Below are positions 44,435 to 53,539 of a stretch of DNA of 64,000 nucleotides, one piece after another; position 1 is the stretch's first letter, and each line of letters begins with the position of its first letter. The notes beneath the pieces were generated by a model. The model was not told the origin of the DNA, did no database searches, and saw only the letters and a program-made list of their open reading frames with translations. Source of the DNA: Flavobacterium profundi (lineage in GTDB: Bacteria > Bacteroidota > Bacteroidia > Flavobacteriales > Flavobacteriaceae); NCBI RefSeq assembly GCF_006491645.1, contig NZ_VDCZ01000009.1, positions 62,001-126,000 of the forward strand. Direction: 5' to 3'. A program made the translations under genes and the position numbers.

Positions 44435-45604
44435 TTATTCTTCATCTTCAATAGTAAATGGATAATCACCAAATAAACTCGATAAGCGTTTGATTTGGTA
44501 TACTTTACTGGTATATTTATTCGATAAAGCTATCATGGTAACCGTATCTTTTTTCAAGGTGATATAAGACGTTTTATTTCCATGCCACCACCCGTTATGA
44601 TAAAACATAGTGGTACCATCTTCCCATTCCCTTAATCGAATGCCTAAACCGTAATTATTAACACCTTTTCTTTCGTAACTATAGCCTTTGTAAGCCTTTG
44701 ATTTGATTTCTTTACTTAAAAAATCATCAGAATAAGTGGCCAAATCGAGCTTTAAAATGTCTCTTGGAGTAGAATAAATATTTTTATCTCCATAAACACC
44801 ATCTTGAAAGTTACACGGAATTTCTTCCCAAGTACTTTTATAATTTTTACCAACATTATCTTTTTGCTTTTCAATTTCAAATACAAAAGTATCTTTCATT
44901 TGTAACGGTTCAAATAATAAGGTTCTCATCGCTTCAGGAAATGGAAGTTGGGTTACTTTTTCCACAATTAAAGCCAAAAGCGCATAGTTGGTATTATTAT
45001 AACTAAATTTAGTATTTGGGATAAAATCCAAAGCTACTTTTTTAGAAGAAATTATATTTAGTATATCCTTGTTTGTTAACGTTTTAGATTTGTCCCAAAT
45101 GGTATCATTATCTGTAAAATAAAGATAATTGGGCAAACCACTTCGATGGGTTAATAAAGAAGTTACGGTAATATCTTTATAAGGAAATTTAGGATAAAAA
45201 CTGGTTAAAGTGGTTTCTAAAGTTAATTTTTTAGCATCAACTAATCGCAAAATAAGGGTTGCGGTCATTACTTTGCTTATAGAAGCCAAATGAATTGAAG
45301 AAGATGCTGTTATTTTTTCTTTTGTACTGTAATTGGAATAACCTGAATATTTTTCAAATAAAATTTGACCATTTTTAGCTACTAAAAAGGAACCACTAAA
45401 ATCATCAATAGCAATGTTTTCCTCGTAAAAATTGGAAATAGCCTTTTTTTTATTTTTGATGTAGGAAGCATCTAAAGGATTAAATTGAGGTAAAACAAGG
45501 GAATCTTTTTTAATTTCTCTTTTTTCGGAAATAGGAGGTGTAATTTCTTTTTTACAAGATAAAATGGGAAGTGTTAACAGAAATAAAAAGAGTCTATAAT
45601 TCAT
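44435..45604 (-). CDS. serine hydrolase (class C beta-lactamase / PBP4* fold) lipoprotein
   Basis: This 389-residue protein has a lipoprotein signal (LLTLPILSC). The beta-lactamase-like fold contains the S-x-x-K motif in HLASISKVMTATL, the Y-x-N motif in FSYNNTNYALLAL, and the third-motif region HNGWWHGNKTSYI. These proteins are usually D-aminopeptidases, esterases or peptidoglycan hydrolases rather than true lactamases. Its start overlaps the end of the PH-domain gene by 11 bases, so it is co-translated with it. Confidence 0.88.
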   Translation of the reverse strand: MNYRLFLFLLTLPILSCKKEITPPISEKREIKKDSLVLPQFNPLDASYIKNKKKAISNFYEENIAIDDFSGSFLVAKNGQILFEKYSGYSNYSTKEKITASSSIHLASISKVMTATLILRLVDAKKLTLETTLTSFYPKFPYKDITVTSLLTHRSGLPNYLYFTDNDTIWDKSKTLTNKDILNIISSKKVALDFIPNTKFSYNNTNYALLALIVEKVTQLPFPEAMRTLLFEPLQMKDTFVFEIEKQKDNVGKNYKSTWEEIPCNFQDGVYGDKNIYSTPRDILKLDLATYSDDFLSKEIKSKAYKGYSYERKGVNNYGLGIRLREWEDGTTMFYHNGWWHGNKTSYITLKKDTVTMIALSNKYTSKVYQIKRLSSLFGDYPFTIEDEE

Positions 45605-46040
45605 TCTTAGTAGGTATAATTTTAATATTTGGATTTGATTTTTGTAGGATTTCTAAAAATTCAACTTGATTTTCAGGTGAAATATAAATTTCGTCATAAG
45701 TATTATAACTTATAATTAGTCCTTCATGACTTAACGCTAATTTTAACATTACAGGTACCAAAACACCTTTATGATGACTAATTTTTTGAATGGAAGCTAT
45801 TGCAATCTTTTTTTGAAATGGACCAGACTTACAATATAAATGCGTTTTATCGATACTATATTCAGTGTCAAATAGAATCCAAGCCAAGAAGAATAAGGCT
45901 GCTAAATTAATAGAAACTACTACTATAAAAGAAGTTAAATCATTACAATAGAAGATAGGAATAGTTGCTAAGATGAGTATAAAAAAAACAAAACCAAAAA
46001 TGATTTTATTGGCGGTACTAATGCATGATTTGTAAATCAT
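45594..46040 (-). CDS. membrane protein with bacterial PH-like domain
   Basis: This 148-residue protein has two membrane helices (about 12-30 and 35-56). After them comes a single bacterial-PH-like beta domain: TEYSIDKTHLYCKSGPFQKK, IASIQKISHHKGVLVPVMLK, LIISYNTYDEIYISPENQVE. The function of such domains is poorly known. It sits between the C1 peptidase gene (1-base gap) and the serine hydrolase gene (11-base overlap). Two larger PH-domain proteins are encoded nearby at 48194 and 48798. Confidence 0.72.
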   Translation of the reverse strand: MIYKSCISTANKIIFGFVFFILILATIPIFYCNDLTSFIVVVSINLAALFFLAWILFDTEYSIDKTHLYCKSGPFQKKIAIASIQKISHHKGVLVPVMLKLALSHEGLIISYNTYDEIYISPENQVEFLEILQKSNPNIKIIPTKNEL

Positions 46041-46041
46041 T

Positions 46042-47160
46042 TTATAAACCTAAATTCTTTTTAGTCTTTTTATCAATTCCATCCTTATGAAGTAATACTG
46101 AAATGGCTTTTAATTTTAGGTACGCTTGACTCATATAAACAAAACCTCCATTTTTAACTTTCTTTTCATCAGTTCCCCAAGAATTTTTAACTTTATAATA
46201 CAAAGTACCATTTTGATCTTTCATAATTCCAACAATATGCATTAAATGATCATCGGTAGTATTGTAGTTTTCAAATTCTTCTTGGCGAAATTGAGGGGTT
46301 ATTTTCTTTTCAGTAACGAGTTCTTTAAGTCCTTTTTCTTTATCTTCTGTTTTTTCAGGTACAAAGGCAATTCCATTTTTTGCAGAAAATGTGCTTTCTG
46401 AAACATCACAATCTAAGGCTAAAGTATATCCTTTTTCTAAAGCATAATTTATAGCTGCAATCCATTCGTCTAAAGGTAAATTATACATGCTACCATTAGA
46501 AAAATTGTCGGGAATATTTAAAATAAAGGATGTGTAATAAGGTTGGTGTGTAAATGAAGTTAAAGTAACATAATTGGAAGGTTCTATTTTAGTCATTTCC
46601 ATAAAACTCTTAGGCGTATATGTTTGTCCTTCATAAGTAAAAGAGTTTGGAATTTCACCTAAATAAACATCTAAAACTGCATCAATAGCACTTTTCCAGT
46701 GATTCGAAAGCTGTTTTCCGGGATTAGATACATAAGTGTTTACCATTCCTTCCAATACAGCTACTAATTCTGCATGATTGTGTATTTTTTCTTCTTCAGA
46801 TAAACCACTATATACAGCTACGGGTACTAATCCATTTGAGGCAACACTTTTTATGACATCATGGCTTAAGCCTCCTTCACTAAATTGAGCTTTACCTTGT
46901 CTCATTATAAAGTTTTCCGCTTTTTTAGGATAGGTAGTTCGTACCTGATACATTTCAGATAAGTCAATTTTCTTTCCAGTTAAACGAATAATCTCAGATT
47001 CCAAAAATGAAGAGGTAGAAAAACTCCAACAAGTTCCTGTTTTATCTTGAGAGATTACAGGCAAGCAATCAATACTGATAACCTCTTGAAATTCATGGTT
47101 TTGAGCGTGAACGGTTAAGGCCCCTATACTTAAAAGGATTCCTAAGTATAATTTTTTCAT
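46042..47160 (-). CDS. exported C1-family (bleomycin-hydrolase-like) cysteine aminopeptidase
   Basis: This 372-residue protein starts at ATG 47160, which gives a clean signal peptide (MKKLYLGILLSIGALTVHAQ). The frame is open much further, into menB, but without a signal. Catalytic residues are Cys44 in SQDKTGTCWSFSTSSF, His in TDDHLMHIVGIM and Asn in KVKNSWG. The papain-like PepC/bleomycin-hydrolase family matches in these three segments. Cytoplasmic bleomycin hydrolases are usual, so a signal peptide here suggests a periplasmic or secreted version. It is first in an operon with the PH-domain and serine hydrolase genes. Confidence 0.88.
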   Translation of the reverse strand: MKKLYLGILLSIGALTVHAQNHEFQEVISIDCLPVISQDKTGTCWSFSTSSFLESEIIRLTGKKIDLSEMYQVRTTYPKKAENFIMRQGKAQFSEGGLSHDVIKSVASNGLVPVAVYSGLSEEEKIHNHAELVAVLEGMVNTYVSNPGKQLSNHWKSAIDAVLDVYLGEIPNSFTYEGQTYTPKSFMEMTKIEPSNYVTLTSFTHQPYYTSFILNIPDNFSNGSMYNLPLDEWIAAINYALEKGYTLALDCDVSESTFSAKNGIAFVPEKTEDKEKGLKELVTEKKITPQFRQEEFENYNTTDDHLMHIVGIMKDQNGTLYYKVKNSWGTDEKKVKNGGFVYMSQAYLKLKAISVLLHKDGIDKKTKKNLGL

Positions 47161-47293
47161 GATAGTATTTGTTTTGTTAGTGCAATATAATGCAAAAAAT
47201 GAATTATTTTTACCTGAAATTAGATAAAATTGAAAGGAAAAATAAACTTCTACTTGGTTTTTATAAAATAACAAATACAATAAATTATTAGAA

Positions 47294-48133
47294 ATGAGTA
47301 CTATAAACTGGAAAACAGCTTTAGAATTTGAAGATATTACGTATAAAAAATGTGATGGAGTAGCTCGTATCGCCTTCAATAGACCTGATGTACGTAATGC
47401 TTTTCGCCCCAAAACAACGAAAGAACTAATTCAAGCCTTTTATGATGCACAAGAAGATACTTCTATTGGGGTGGTTTTACTTTCTGCTGAAGGTCCTAGT
47501 TCTAAAGATGGTATTTGGTCCTTTTGTAGTGGTGGAGATCAAAAAGCACGCGGTCATCAAGGGTATGTTGGTGAAGATGGATATCATCGTTTGAATATTT
47601 TAGAAGTACAACGAATGATTCGCTTTATGCCAAAGGCTGTTATTTGTGTGGTTCCTGGTTGGGCTGTAGGTGGAGGTCATTCCTTGCATGTAGTCTGCGA
47701 TTTAACTTTAGCCAGTAAAGAACACGCTATTTTTAAACAAACGGATGCTGATGTAACCAGTTTTGATGGCGGTTATGGCTCTGCTTATTTAGCTAAAATG
47801 GTAGGTCAAAAGAAAGCAAGAGAAATTTTCTTTTTAGGAAGAAATTATTCAGCACAAGAGGCTTTTGAAATGGGAATGGTAAATGCAGTTGTTCCACATG
47901 CTGAATTAGAAGATACGGCCTATGAATGGGCACAAGAAATATTAGCAAAATCACCAACATCTATAAAAATGCTAAAATTTGCCATGAATTTAACGGATGA
48001 TGGTATGGTGGGCCAACAAGTATTTGCCGGTGAAGCGACTCGTTTAGCCTATATGACTGATGAAGCAAAAGAAGGTAGAGATGCTTTCTTAGAAAAACGT
48101 AAACCAAATTTTGAAAAGAAATATTTGCCATAA
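47294..48133 (+). CDS. menB: 1,4-dihydroxy-2-naphthoyl-CoA synthase
   Basis: MenB closes the naphthoquinone ring in menaquinone synthesis. The 279-residue length is normal for this crotonase-family member. Signatures are VARIAFNRPDVRNAFRPKT, WSFCSGGDQKARGHQGYVG, CVVPGWAVGGGHSLHVVCDL, FKQTDADVTSFDGGYGSAYL and GQKKAREIFFLGRNYSAQEA. Other menaquinone genes lie downstream (menA at 50715, menC at 52428). It is divergent from the C1 peptidase gene, with a 133-base gap that must hold both promoters; no clear -7 box stands out. Confidence 0.97.
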   Translation: MSTINWKTALEFEDITYKKCDGVARIAFNRPDVRNAFRPKTTKELIQAFYDAQEDTSIGVVLLSAEGPSSKDGIWSFCSGGDQKARGHQGYVGEDGYHRLNILEVQRMIRFMPKAVICVVPGWAVGGGHSLHVVCDLTLASKEHAIFKQTDADVTSFDGGYGSAYLAKMVGQKKAREIFFLGRNYSAQEAFEMGMVNAVVPHAELEDTAYEWAQEILAKSPTSIKMLKFAMNLTDDGMVGQQVFAGEATRLAYMTDEAKEGRDAFLEKRKPNFEKKYLP

Positions 48134-48193
48134 AAAGGGACTATTTTAAAACACTTTTGAGAATTTTAGAAAGGAATGTTACTTTAAATTACT

Positions 48194-48817
48194 ATGGAAG
48201 ATTTTACAAATAAAACACTAAATATTTCCGCTTTACCTAAATTTGAAGAAACCCAATTGCAACCTTTAGAAAAAAAGTACTTTTTTGTAATGGTATTGCA
48301 AAGAAGTTTATTTTACATGATGTTATTAGGAGTGTTGTTGGTTATTTATTTTATGAATTCTAAAGACTCATTTTTAGAGGATAAATTGATGTATTTTTTA
48401 GGGATTTGGAGTTTTTTAGTTTTATTTGGGATTCTCTATTTAAGAATAAGTTTTACCAAAAAAGGTTTTGCATTACGCGAACATGATGTAATTTTTAAAT
48501 CGGGTGTTGTAAGCGAAACTACAGTTATAGTAACCAATAATAGAGTGCAACATGTAGCTTTGCATCAAGGATTGCTCTCTAGGTATTTCGGATTGGCCTC
48601 TATAGAATTATTTACCGCAGGAGGAAGTTCTAGTGATTTAAAAATTAATGGTTTGTTATTGGAAGATGCTAAAAAAATAAAAGAAAGTGTTTCAGAAAAA
48701 ATTATTGAAATAACTGAAGAATTCAAAGAAGAAGCTCCAACTTACGATTCTTTAACAAATGAAGCATTACAATTAGAAGGTGATAATAAAGAGGATAATG
48801 AAACAAAGGAATTTTGA
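48194..48817 (+). CDS. bacterial-PH membrane protein, YdbS-like
   Basis: This 207-residue protein has two membrane helices (about 36-55 and 67-90) and one bPH2/DUF304 domain (about 95-160: REHDVIFKSGVVSETTVIVT, NNRVQHVALHQGLLSRYFGL, ASIELFTAGGSSSDLKINGL). The acidic C-terminus overlaps the start of the next gene. With that larger partner it forms a YdbS/YdbT-type pair, as known in Bacillus, where the pair affects resistance to certain antimicrobial peptides. Function in flavobacteria is unknown. Confidence 0.85.
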   Translation: MEDFTNKTLNISALPKFEETQLQPLEKKYFFVMVLQRSLFYMMLLGVLLVIYFMNSKDSFLEDKLMYFLGIWSFLVLFGILYLRISFTKKGFALREHDVIFKSGVVSETTVIVTNNRVQHVALHQGLLSRYFGLASIELFTAGGSSSDLKINGLLLEDAKKIKESVSEKIIEITEEFKEEAPTYDSLTNEALQLEGDNKEDNETKEF

Positions 48818-50303
48818 TTTTTCTAAGCCTCAACGGCAATCTTTAATAGGAGTTGTAGTCTTGTTTGTAAATACACTACAAAAATCAGTTCGAGCTTTAT
48901 GGCCAATTATTTTGGTTTATTTGTTTCGAAATAAGACAACAACCAGTTTGTTAGAAATCTATTCAGGAATTTTTGGAATTGTTTTTTGTATTGTCCTTAT
49001 TGCTTTTTTGCGCTATTGGTTTTTTCAATTTTATATTGATTATTCCCAAAACGAATTTGTTATCGAAAGTGGAATTTTTAATAAGACAAAAACTACTATT
49101 CCTTTCCATAAAATACAAAAAGTCACTATCGATCAAAGTTTAATCCAAAGAATTTTTAAGGTTTATAAATTAGAGTTAGATACTGCAGGTAGTGATAAAA
49201 AAGAAGCTTCAATAAAAGCAATTTCTGAGGAAATGGCTTTGGAATTAAAAAGTAGTTTAGTTCAAAATGATCCTAAGAAAACTTTTGTAGAAGAGAATCA
49301 ATACCAAGAAGTTGGTTCACCTAAATCACTTATTTCAATTTCAATTGCAAGTTTGTTAAAAATTGGTATAACAGCCAATTATCTCGCTAGTTTTGCGTAT
49401 CTTATTTTAGTTTTTTCAACTATTTCTGAAAATTTAAAACAAATAGGTAGAGAAGATGTAATAGAAAACAATATGAGCCAATTGGAAAAACTACCCATCT
49501 CAAGTTTGTTTTTTGGCTTTTTGTTTTTCATCATAACAGCTGTGTTAGTTATAAATTTAGTACTTACTTTAGTAAAATATTTTAATTTCAATATTCGAAA
49601 GGATGGAAAATCATTTGTACTAAATTATGGTTTGCTAAATGTCAAAAATACCATAATAAGCCCTGAAAAAGTGCAAATTGTAAAATGGACGCAAAACTTT
49701 TTTCAAAAGAAATTAAATGTCAATACGATTGAGATTTTTCAAGCTTCTAGTGAAATGAAAAGAGCTAGTGCTAAAGATAAAACTAAAATTCCAGGTTGTA
49801 ATTTAAATGAAAAAGAAAAAATTATTGCTTTGTTATTAGATAAAATACCTTCTTTTGATAAGGTTTTGTATCCCAATATCAGAAAATTAATTGTTGGAAT
49901 ATTCTTTTTTGTCTTATTACCTGTTGTATTAGGCTTTGTAATCAATGGAATAGTGCAACGATTTTCTCTAAGCACAATGATTGTTATCCTCCTTTTGTAT
50001 GTTTTTTTTATGGGAGTTATTTTGCTTTTTTCTTATAAAAATTATCGATTATTTGTAAGTGATGACTTTATTATGAAACAAAGCGGTGCTTGGGATATTG
50101 ATCGCGAAATTATTGAACCCTATAAAATTCAAGCCGTAAAGACACATCAATTTTTTTGGCAAAAATGGACCGATATTGGTTCTGTAGTTTTATATACTGC
50201 TGGTGGAAGAATTTCTTTTTCTACAACAAATTATACCGCCATAAAAAAAGAAGTGAATGTTTGGTTGTATCAAGTAGAAACTTCAAAACGAAACTGGATG
50301 TAA
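48798..50303 (+). CDS. bacterial-PH membrane protein, YdbT-like
   Basis: This 501-residue protein starts at ATG 48798, preceded by AAAGAGGA; a GTG at 48780 is in frame. It has membrane helices in pairs (about 25-80, 175-260 and 375-415). Three bPH2 domains alternate with them: ENEFVIESGIFNKTKTTIP-like at about 85-155, SFVLNYGLLNVKNTIISPEK at about 275-330, and NYRLFVSDDFIMKQSGAWDI to about 490. It overlaps the YdbS-like gene by 20 bases, so the two are translationally coupled. Co-localisation with men genes may be incidental. Confidence 0.87.
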   Translation: MKQRNFDFSKPQRQSLIGVVVLFVNTLQKSVRALWPIILVYLFRNKTTTSLLEIYSGIFGIVFCIVLIAFLRYWFFQFYIDYSQNEFVIESGIFNKTKTTIPFHKIQKVTIDQSLIQRIFKVYKLELDTAGSDKKEASIKAISEEMALELKSSLVQNDPKKTFVEENQYQEVGSPKSLISISIASLLKIGITANYLASFAYLILVFSTISENLKQIGREDVIENNMSQLEKLPISSLFFGFLFFIITAVLVINLVLTLVKYFNFNIRKDGKSFVLNYGLLNVKNTIISPEKVQIVKWTQNFFQKKLNVNTIEIFQASSEMKRASAKDKTKIPGCNLNEKEKIIALLLDKIPSFDKVLYPNIRKLIVGIFFFVLLPVVLGFVINGIVQRFSLSTMIVILLLYVFFMGVILLFSYKNYRLFVSDDFIMKQSGAWDIDREIIEPYKIQAVKTHQFFWQKWTDIGSVVLYTAGGRISFSTTNYTAIKKEVNVWLYQVETSKRNWM

Positions 50304-50316
50304 TTCAAACTATAAT

Positions 50317-50700
50317 ATGATACTAATAGCAAAATATAGCATTTTTATTTTCGCTTTGTTTTTAATTTACGCAGCGTATTTAATGTTTTTTAAGCCTTAT
50401 AAAACAAAAGAAATAATTGCAAAAGCAGGAAGTACTTATCTCATTAATTATGGAGAACTAGGCATACGATTCCTCATAGGAATTGCCTTTGTTTGGGCTT
50501 CTGAAATTAGTAAGTATTCGTTTTCTTTTAAAATTATCGGCTATTTTTTAATGGCATCCGCTTTAGTATTGATGGCTTTACCCATTCAAAAACACAATCA
50601 ATTTTCTAAAAAAGCAGCAGCAAGTTTACAGCCTAATCATTTAAAAGTATGTGCTTTGTTTTCTGTTTTATTTGGAATAGTATTATTAACAGCTTTTTAA
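50317..50700 (+). CDS. small four-helix membrane protein
   Basis: This 127-residue protein has four hydrophobic segments (about 5-25, 48-65, 70-88 and 108-126) and short loops. I do not recognise a domain. It starts 13 bases after the YdbT-like gene and ends 14 bases before menA, so it belongs to the men transcript. The role could be in either the PH or the quinone group of genes. Confidence 0.7.
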   Translation: MILIAKYSIFIFALFLIYAAYLMFFKPYKTKEIIAKAGSTYLINYGELGIRFLIGIAFVWASEISKYSFSFKIIGYFLMASALVLMALPIQKHNQFSKKAAASLQPNHLKVCALFSVLFGIVLLTAF

Positions 50701-50714
50701 AAACTAATTTAAAC

Positions 50715-51605
50715 ATGAAACATTGGATTCAGGCAGCTAGATTAAGAACATTACCTTTATCGTTATCCGGAATTATTGTTGGTAGTGCGTATGCTTATTA
50801 TCAAGGTTTTGCTAATTACACAATTCTGACACTTGCATTCTTTACAACATTAGGATTACAAATTTTATCCAACTATGCCAATGATTATGGAGATGGTGTA
50901 AAAGGGACAGATGTAAATAGGATAGGAGAAAAGCGTATGGTAGCTGCTGGTGTTATTTCAGCCAAGCAAATGAAGAGAGGAGTTATAAGTTTGGCTATAT
51001 TGACATTATTTTTAGCTGTATCTTTAATTTATGTTGCTTTTGGAAAAGAGAATTTTGCTTTAAGTATGATTTTTATTCTTTTAGGAATTAGTGCAATTGT
51101 AGCAGCTATAAAATATACAGTAGGAAGTAATGCTTATGGATATAATGGGTTAGGAGATCTATTTGTTTTTATCTTTTTTGGTTTTGTTTCTGTTCTTGGA
51201 TCTAATTTTTTGTTTACCAAAATGATAGATTGGAAATTGTTTTTGCCAGCAACTTCTATTGGTTTGTTAAGTGTAGCCGTATTGAATTTAAACAATATGC
51301 GGGATATTGAAAACGATAGAAAAGCGGGAAAAATTACCTTGGTGGTTAAAATGGGATTGGCTAACGCCAAAAAATATCATAATGCTTTATTGGTAATTGC
51401 TTCCATCAGTTTTATGATTTTTAATTTACTAACGAAAACTTCTTTAATTCCGATTCTATTGGTTAATATTTCAATTATTATGCATATTAATAAAGTAAAT
51501 AAAGCAAAATCTTATGAAGACTTCGATCCCGAATTAAAAAAAGTAGCTTTAAGTACATTTGCATTAAGTGTATTATTTTGGTTAACTTTAGTTTTTTTAA
51601 AATAG
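50715..51605 (+). CDS. menA: 1,4-dihydroxy-2-naphthoate polyprenyltransferase
   Basis: MenA attaches the polyprenyl chain in the membrane. I chose ATG 50715 (MKHWIQAARLRTLPLSLSGI); the open frame begins inside the upstream gene. The 296 residues hold about nine membrane helices. The first Asp-rich motif is N56-DYGDGVKGTD-66 and the second is NNMRDIENDRKAGKITL. Both are typical of the UbiA superfamily and MenA in particular. It is followed 27 bases later by the metallo-hydrolase gene. Confidence 0.96.
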   Translation: MKHWIQAARLRTLPLSLSGIIVGSAYAYYQGFANYTILTLAFFTTLGLQILSNYANDYGDGVKGTDVNRIGEKRMVAAGVISAKQMKRGVISLAILTLFLAVSLIYVAFGKENFALSMIFILLGISAIVAAIKYTVGSNAYGYNGLGDLFVFIFFGFVSVLGSNFLFTKMIDWKLFLPATSIGLLSVAVLNLNNMRDIENDRKAGKITLVVKMGLANAKKYHNALLVIASISFMIFNLLTKTSLIPILLVNISIIMHINKVNKAKSYEDFDPELKKVALSTFALSVLFWLTLVFLK

Positions 51606-51632
51606 TTTGTAAACAACTCAATCTAAAATAAC

Positions 51633-52310
51633 ATGAAAATAACATTTTACGGGCATGCTTGCCTAGGAATAGAAGTCGGTGAGGTTTCTATTCTCGTAGA
51701 TCCTTTTATTACAGGTAATCCTAAAGCTTCACATATTAATATTGATACGCTGAAAGCTGATTTTATTTTACTAACACATGCGCATCAAGATCATGTTTTG
51801 GATGTTGAAGCTATTGCGAAACGTACCGATGCAGTTATTGTTTCTAATTTTGAAATTGCCTCTTACTATGGGAATAAAGGCTTTTCGTATCATCCCATGA
51901 ATCATGGAGGTAGTTGGGATTTTGAATTTGGCACCGTTAAGTACGTAAATGCTTTGCATACATCTTCTTTTCCAGATGGAACTTATGGCGGACAACCAGG
52001 GGGATTTGTAATAGAAGGCGAAAGAAAGAATATTTACATTGCAGGTGATACTGCTTTAACAATGGATATGAAATTAATCCCGATGCGTACACAGTTGGAT
52101 TTAGCCATTCTTCCTATAGGAAGTAACTTCACGATGGATGTTGAAGATGCTATTATTGCTTCCGATTTTGTACAATGTGATAAAATTTTAGGATATCATT
52201 TTGATACTTTTGGGTATATTGAAATCAATCATGATGATGCAAAGCGCAAGTTTTTCGATAAAAATAAAGATTTGATGCTGTTAGAAATAGGAGAGTCTAT
52301 TGAACTTTAA
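51633..52310 (+). CDS. metal-dependent hydrolase of the metallo-beta-lactamase fold (UPF0173/YtkL family)
   Basis: This 225-residue protein carries the zinc motif H49-A-H51-Q-D53-H54 in LLTHAHQDHVLD. Further ligands are in NALHTSSFPDG, IYIAGDTALTMD and ILGYHFDTFGYIEINH. The N-terminus (MKITFYGHACLGIEVG) is the UPF0173 signature. No substrate is established for the family. In flavobacteria it commonly accompanies menA and menC, as here. A hexamer tandem repeat lies just after its stop codon. Confidence 0.9.
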   Translation: MKITFYGHACLGIEVGEVSILVDPFITGNPKASHINIDTLKADFILLTHAHQDHVLDVEAIAKRTDAVIVSNFEIASYYGNKGFSYHPMNHGGSWDFEFGTVKYVNALHTSSFPDGTYGGQPGGFVIEGERKNIYIAGDTALTMDMKLIPMRTQLDLAILPIGSNFTMDVEDAIIASDFVQCDKILGYHFDTFGYIEINHDDAKRKFFDKNKDLMLLEIGESIEL

Positions 52311-52314
52311 AAAA

Positions 52315-52386
52315 CAATGTCAATATCAATGTCAATATCAATGTCAATATCAATATCAACGTCAATATCAACGTCAACGTCAAGAT
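52315..52386. repeat. 12-copy hexamer tandem repeat (CAAYRT)
   Basis: Starting at 52315 there are twelve consecutive 6-base units: CAATGT or CAATAT alternate first, then CAATAT and CAACGT, ending with CAAGAT. All follow CAAYRT except the last. The array begins 4 bases after the metallo-hydrolase stop and ends 41 bases before menC. Such an array can change length by replication slippage. Confidence 0.92.
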
Positions 52387-52427
52387 TAAATTTATTATAA
52401 ACATTGAGTTTGATAGTGTAATTCAAT

Positions 52428-53471
52428 ATGAAAGCAATCTATAAAAAGCATATACTTACTTTTAAGAGACCCAGCAGTACGTCTCGAGGTGTTTTAACAG
52501 AAAAAGAGACTTGGTTTCTTATTTTGAAGGAAAACGATAGAATAGGCATCGGTGAGTGTGGTATTCTCAGAACGCTTTCAGTAGATGATCGACCCGACTA
52601 TGAACAAAAACTCCAATGGGTTTGTGAAAACATCCATTTAGGTAAAGACCAATTATGGGATGCTTTACTAGAATTCCCTTCCATTCAATTTGGTGTAGAA
52701 ATGGCTTTTTTGTCTCTAGCTTCCAAAACACCGTTTGAATTATTTCCTTCTGAATTTACGTTAGGGTTAAAAAAAATGGAAATTAACGGCCTAGTTTGGA
52801 TGGGGGAAGAAGCTTTTATGAAAGCTCAAATTGAAGAAAAACTAACTCAGGGTTTTCGCTGTATAAAATTAAAAATTGGGGCTATTGATTTTCAAAAAGA
52901 ATTGGGTTTATTAGCCTTTATTCGAAACCATTTTGATGATAAAACGGTTGAAATTAGAGTGGATGCTAATGGTGCTTTTAGTTTAAATGATGCTTTAAGT
53001 AAGTTAAATCAATTAGCTGAATACGAATTACATAGCATTGAACAACCGATTGCAAAAAACAATACTGACAGTATGTCAGAGTTATGTAAAACAACTCCTT
53101 TAGACATTGCTCTAGATGAAGAGTTAATTGGCGTATTTGGAATAGCTGCTAAAACGAATTTACTAAAAAAAATCCAACCCCAATATATTATTTTAAAGCC
53201 TAGTTTAATCGGTGGATTCAAAGGTACTTTAGAATGGATTGCAATAGCAGAAGAAATGAATATAAAATGGTGGATTACTTCTGCATTAGAAAGTAATATT
53301 GGTTTAAATGCGATTACACAATTTACCTATACTTTACAAAACCCTTTACCACAAGGATTAGGAACTGGGGGTTTGTATACTAATAACTTTGATTGTCCTT
53401 TAGAGATTACTCAAGGTTGTATTCGCTATAATGTTGATAAGAATTGGCAACTCAATGGAATACTATTATAA
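52428..53471 (+). CDS. menC: o-succinylbenzoate synthase
   Basis: MenC is the enolase-superfamily dehydratase of menaquinone synthesis. The 347-residue protein has a capping domain (about 1-110) and a barrel with the Lys motif CIKLKIGAIDF, metal ligands in VEIRVDANGAF and LHSIEQPI, and an Asp/Glu in LDIALDEELIG. A further Lys is in YIILKPSLIGG, and ITSALESNIGLNAITQFTYT marks the MenC branch. A 117-base gap with the hexamer repeat separates it from the upstream hydrolase. Whether it has its own promoter is unclear. Confidence 0.94.
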   Translation: MKAIYKKHILTFKRPSSTSRGVLTEKETWFLILKENDRIGIGECGILRTLSVDDRPDYEQKLQWVCENIHLGKDQLWDALLEFPSIQFGVEMAFLSLASKTPFELFPSEFTLGLKKMEINGLVWMGEEAFMKAQIEEKLTQGFRCIKLKIGAIDFQKELGLLAFIRNHFDDKTVEIRVDANGAFSLNDALSKLNQLAEYELHSIEQPIAKNNTDSMSELCKTTPLDIALDEELIGVFGIAAKTNLLKKIQPQYIILKPSLIGGFKGTLEWIAIAEEMNIKWWITSALESNIGLNAITQFTYTLQNPLPQGLGTGGLYTNNFDCPLEITQGCIRYNVDKNWQLNGILL

Positions 53472-53504
53472 AAAGAGCCCGTAACTAGTTACGGGCTCTT
53501 TTTA
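53472..53504. terminator. bidirectional terminator (long palindrome)
   Basis: AAAAGAGCCCGTAAC pairs with GTTACGGGCTCTTTT across 53473-53504, directly after the menC stop. A- and T-runs flank it. It also terminates the convergent small-lipoprotein gene. Confidence 0.92.
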
Positions 53505-53539
53505 ATTATTTCGCATTGTAATAGTTTATACTATTTTAT

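Noticed and set aside
44435..45604. True class C beta-lactamase
   Set aside because: SxxK and YxN are present but the third motif is HNG and the protein is a lipoprotein in a peptidase operon; a general serine hydrolase is safer.
47161..47412. N-terminal extension of the C1 peptidase
   Set aside because: It overlaps menB on the other strand and would bury the signal peptide that begins at 47160.
52315..52386. CRISPR-like array
   Set aside because: Units are 6 bases with no spacers or cas genes; it is a simple tandem repeat.
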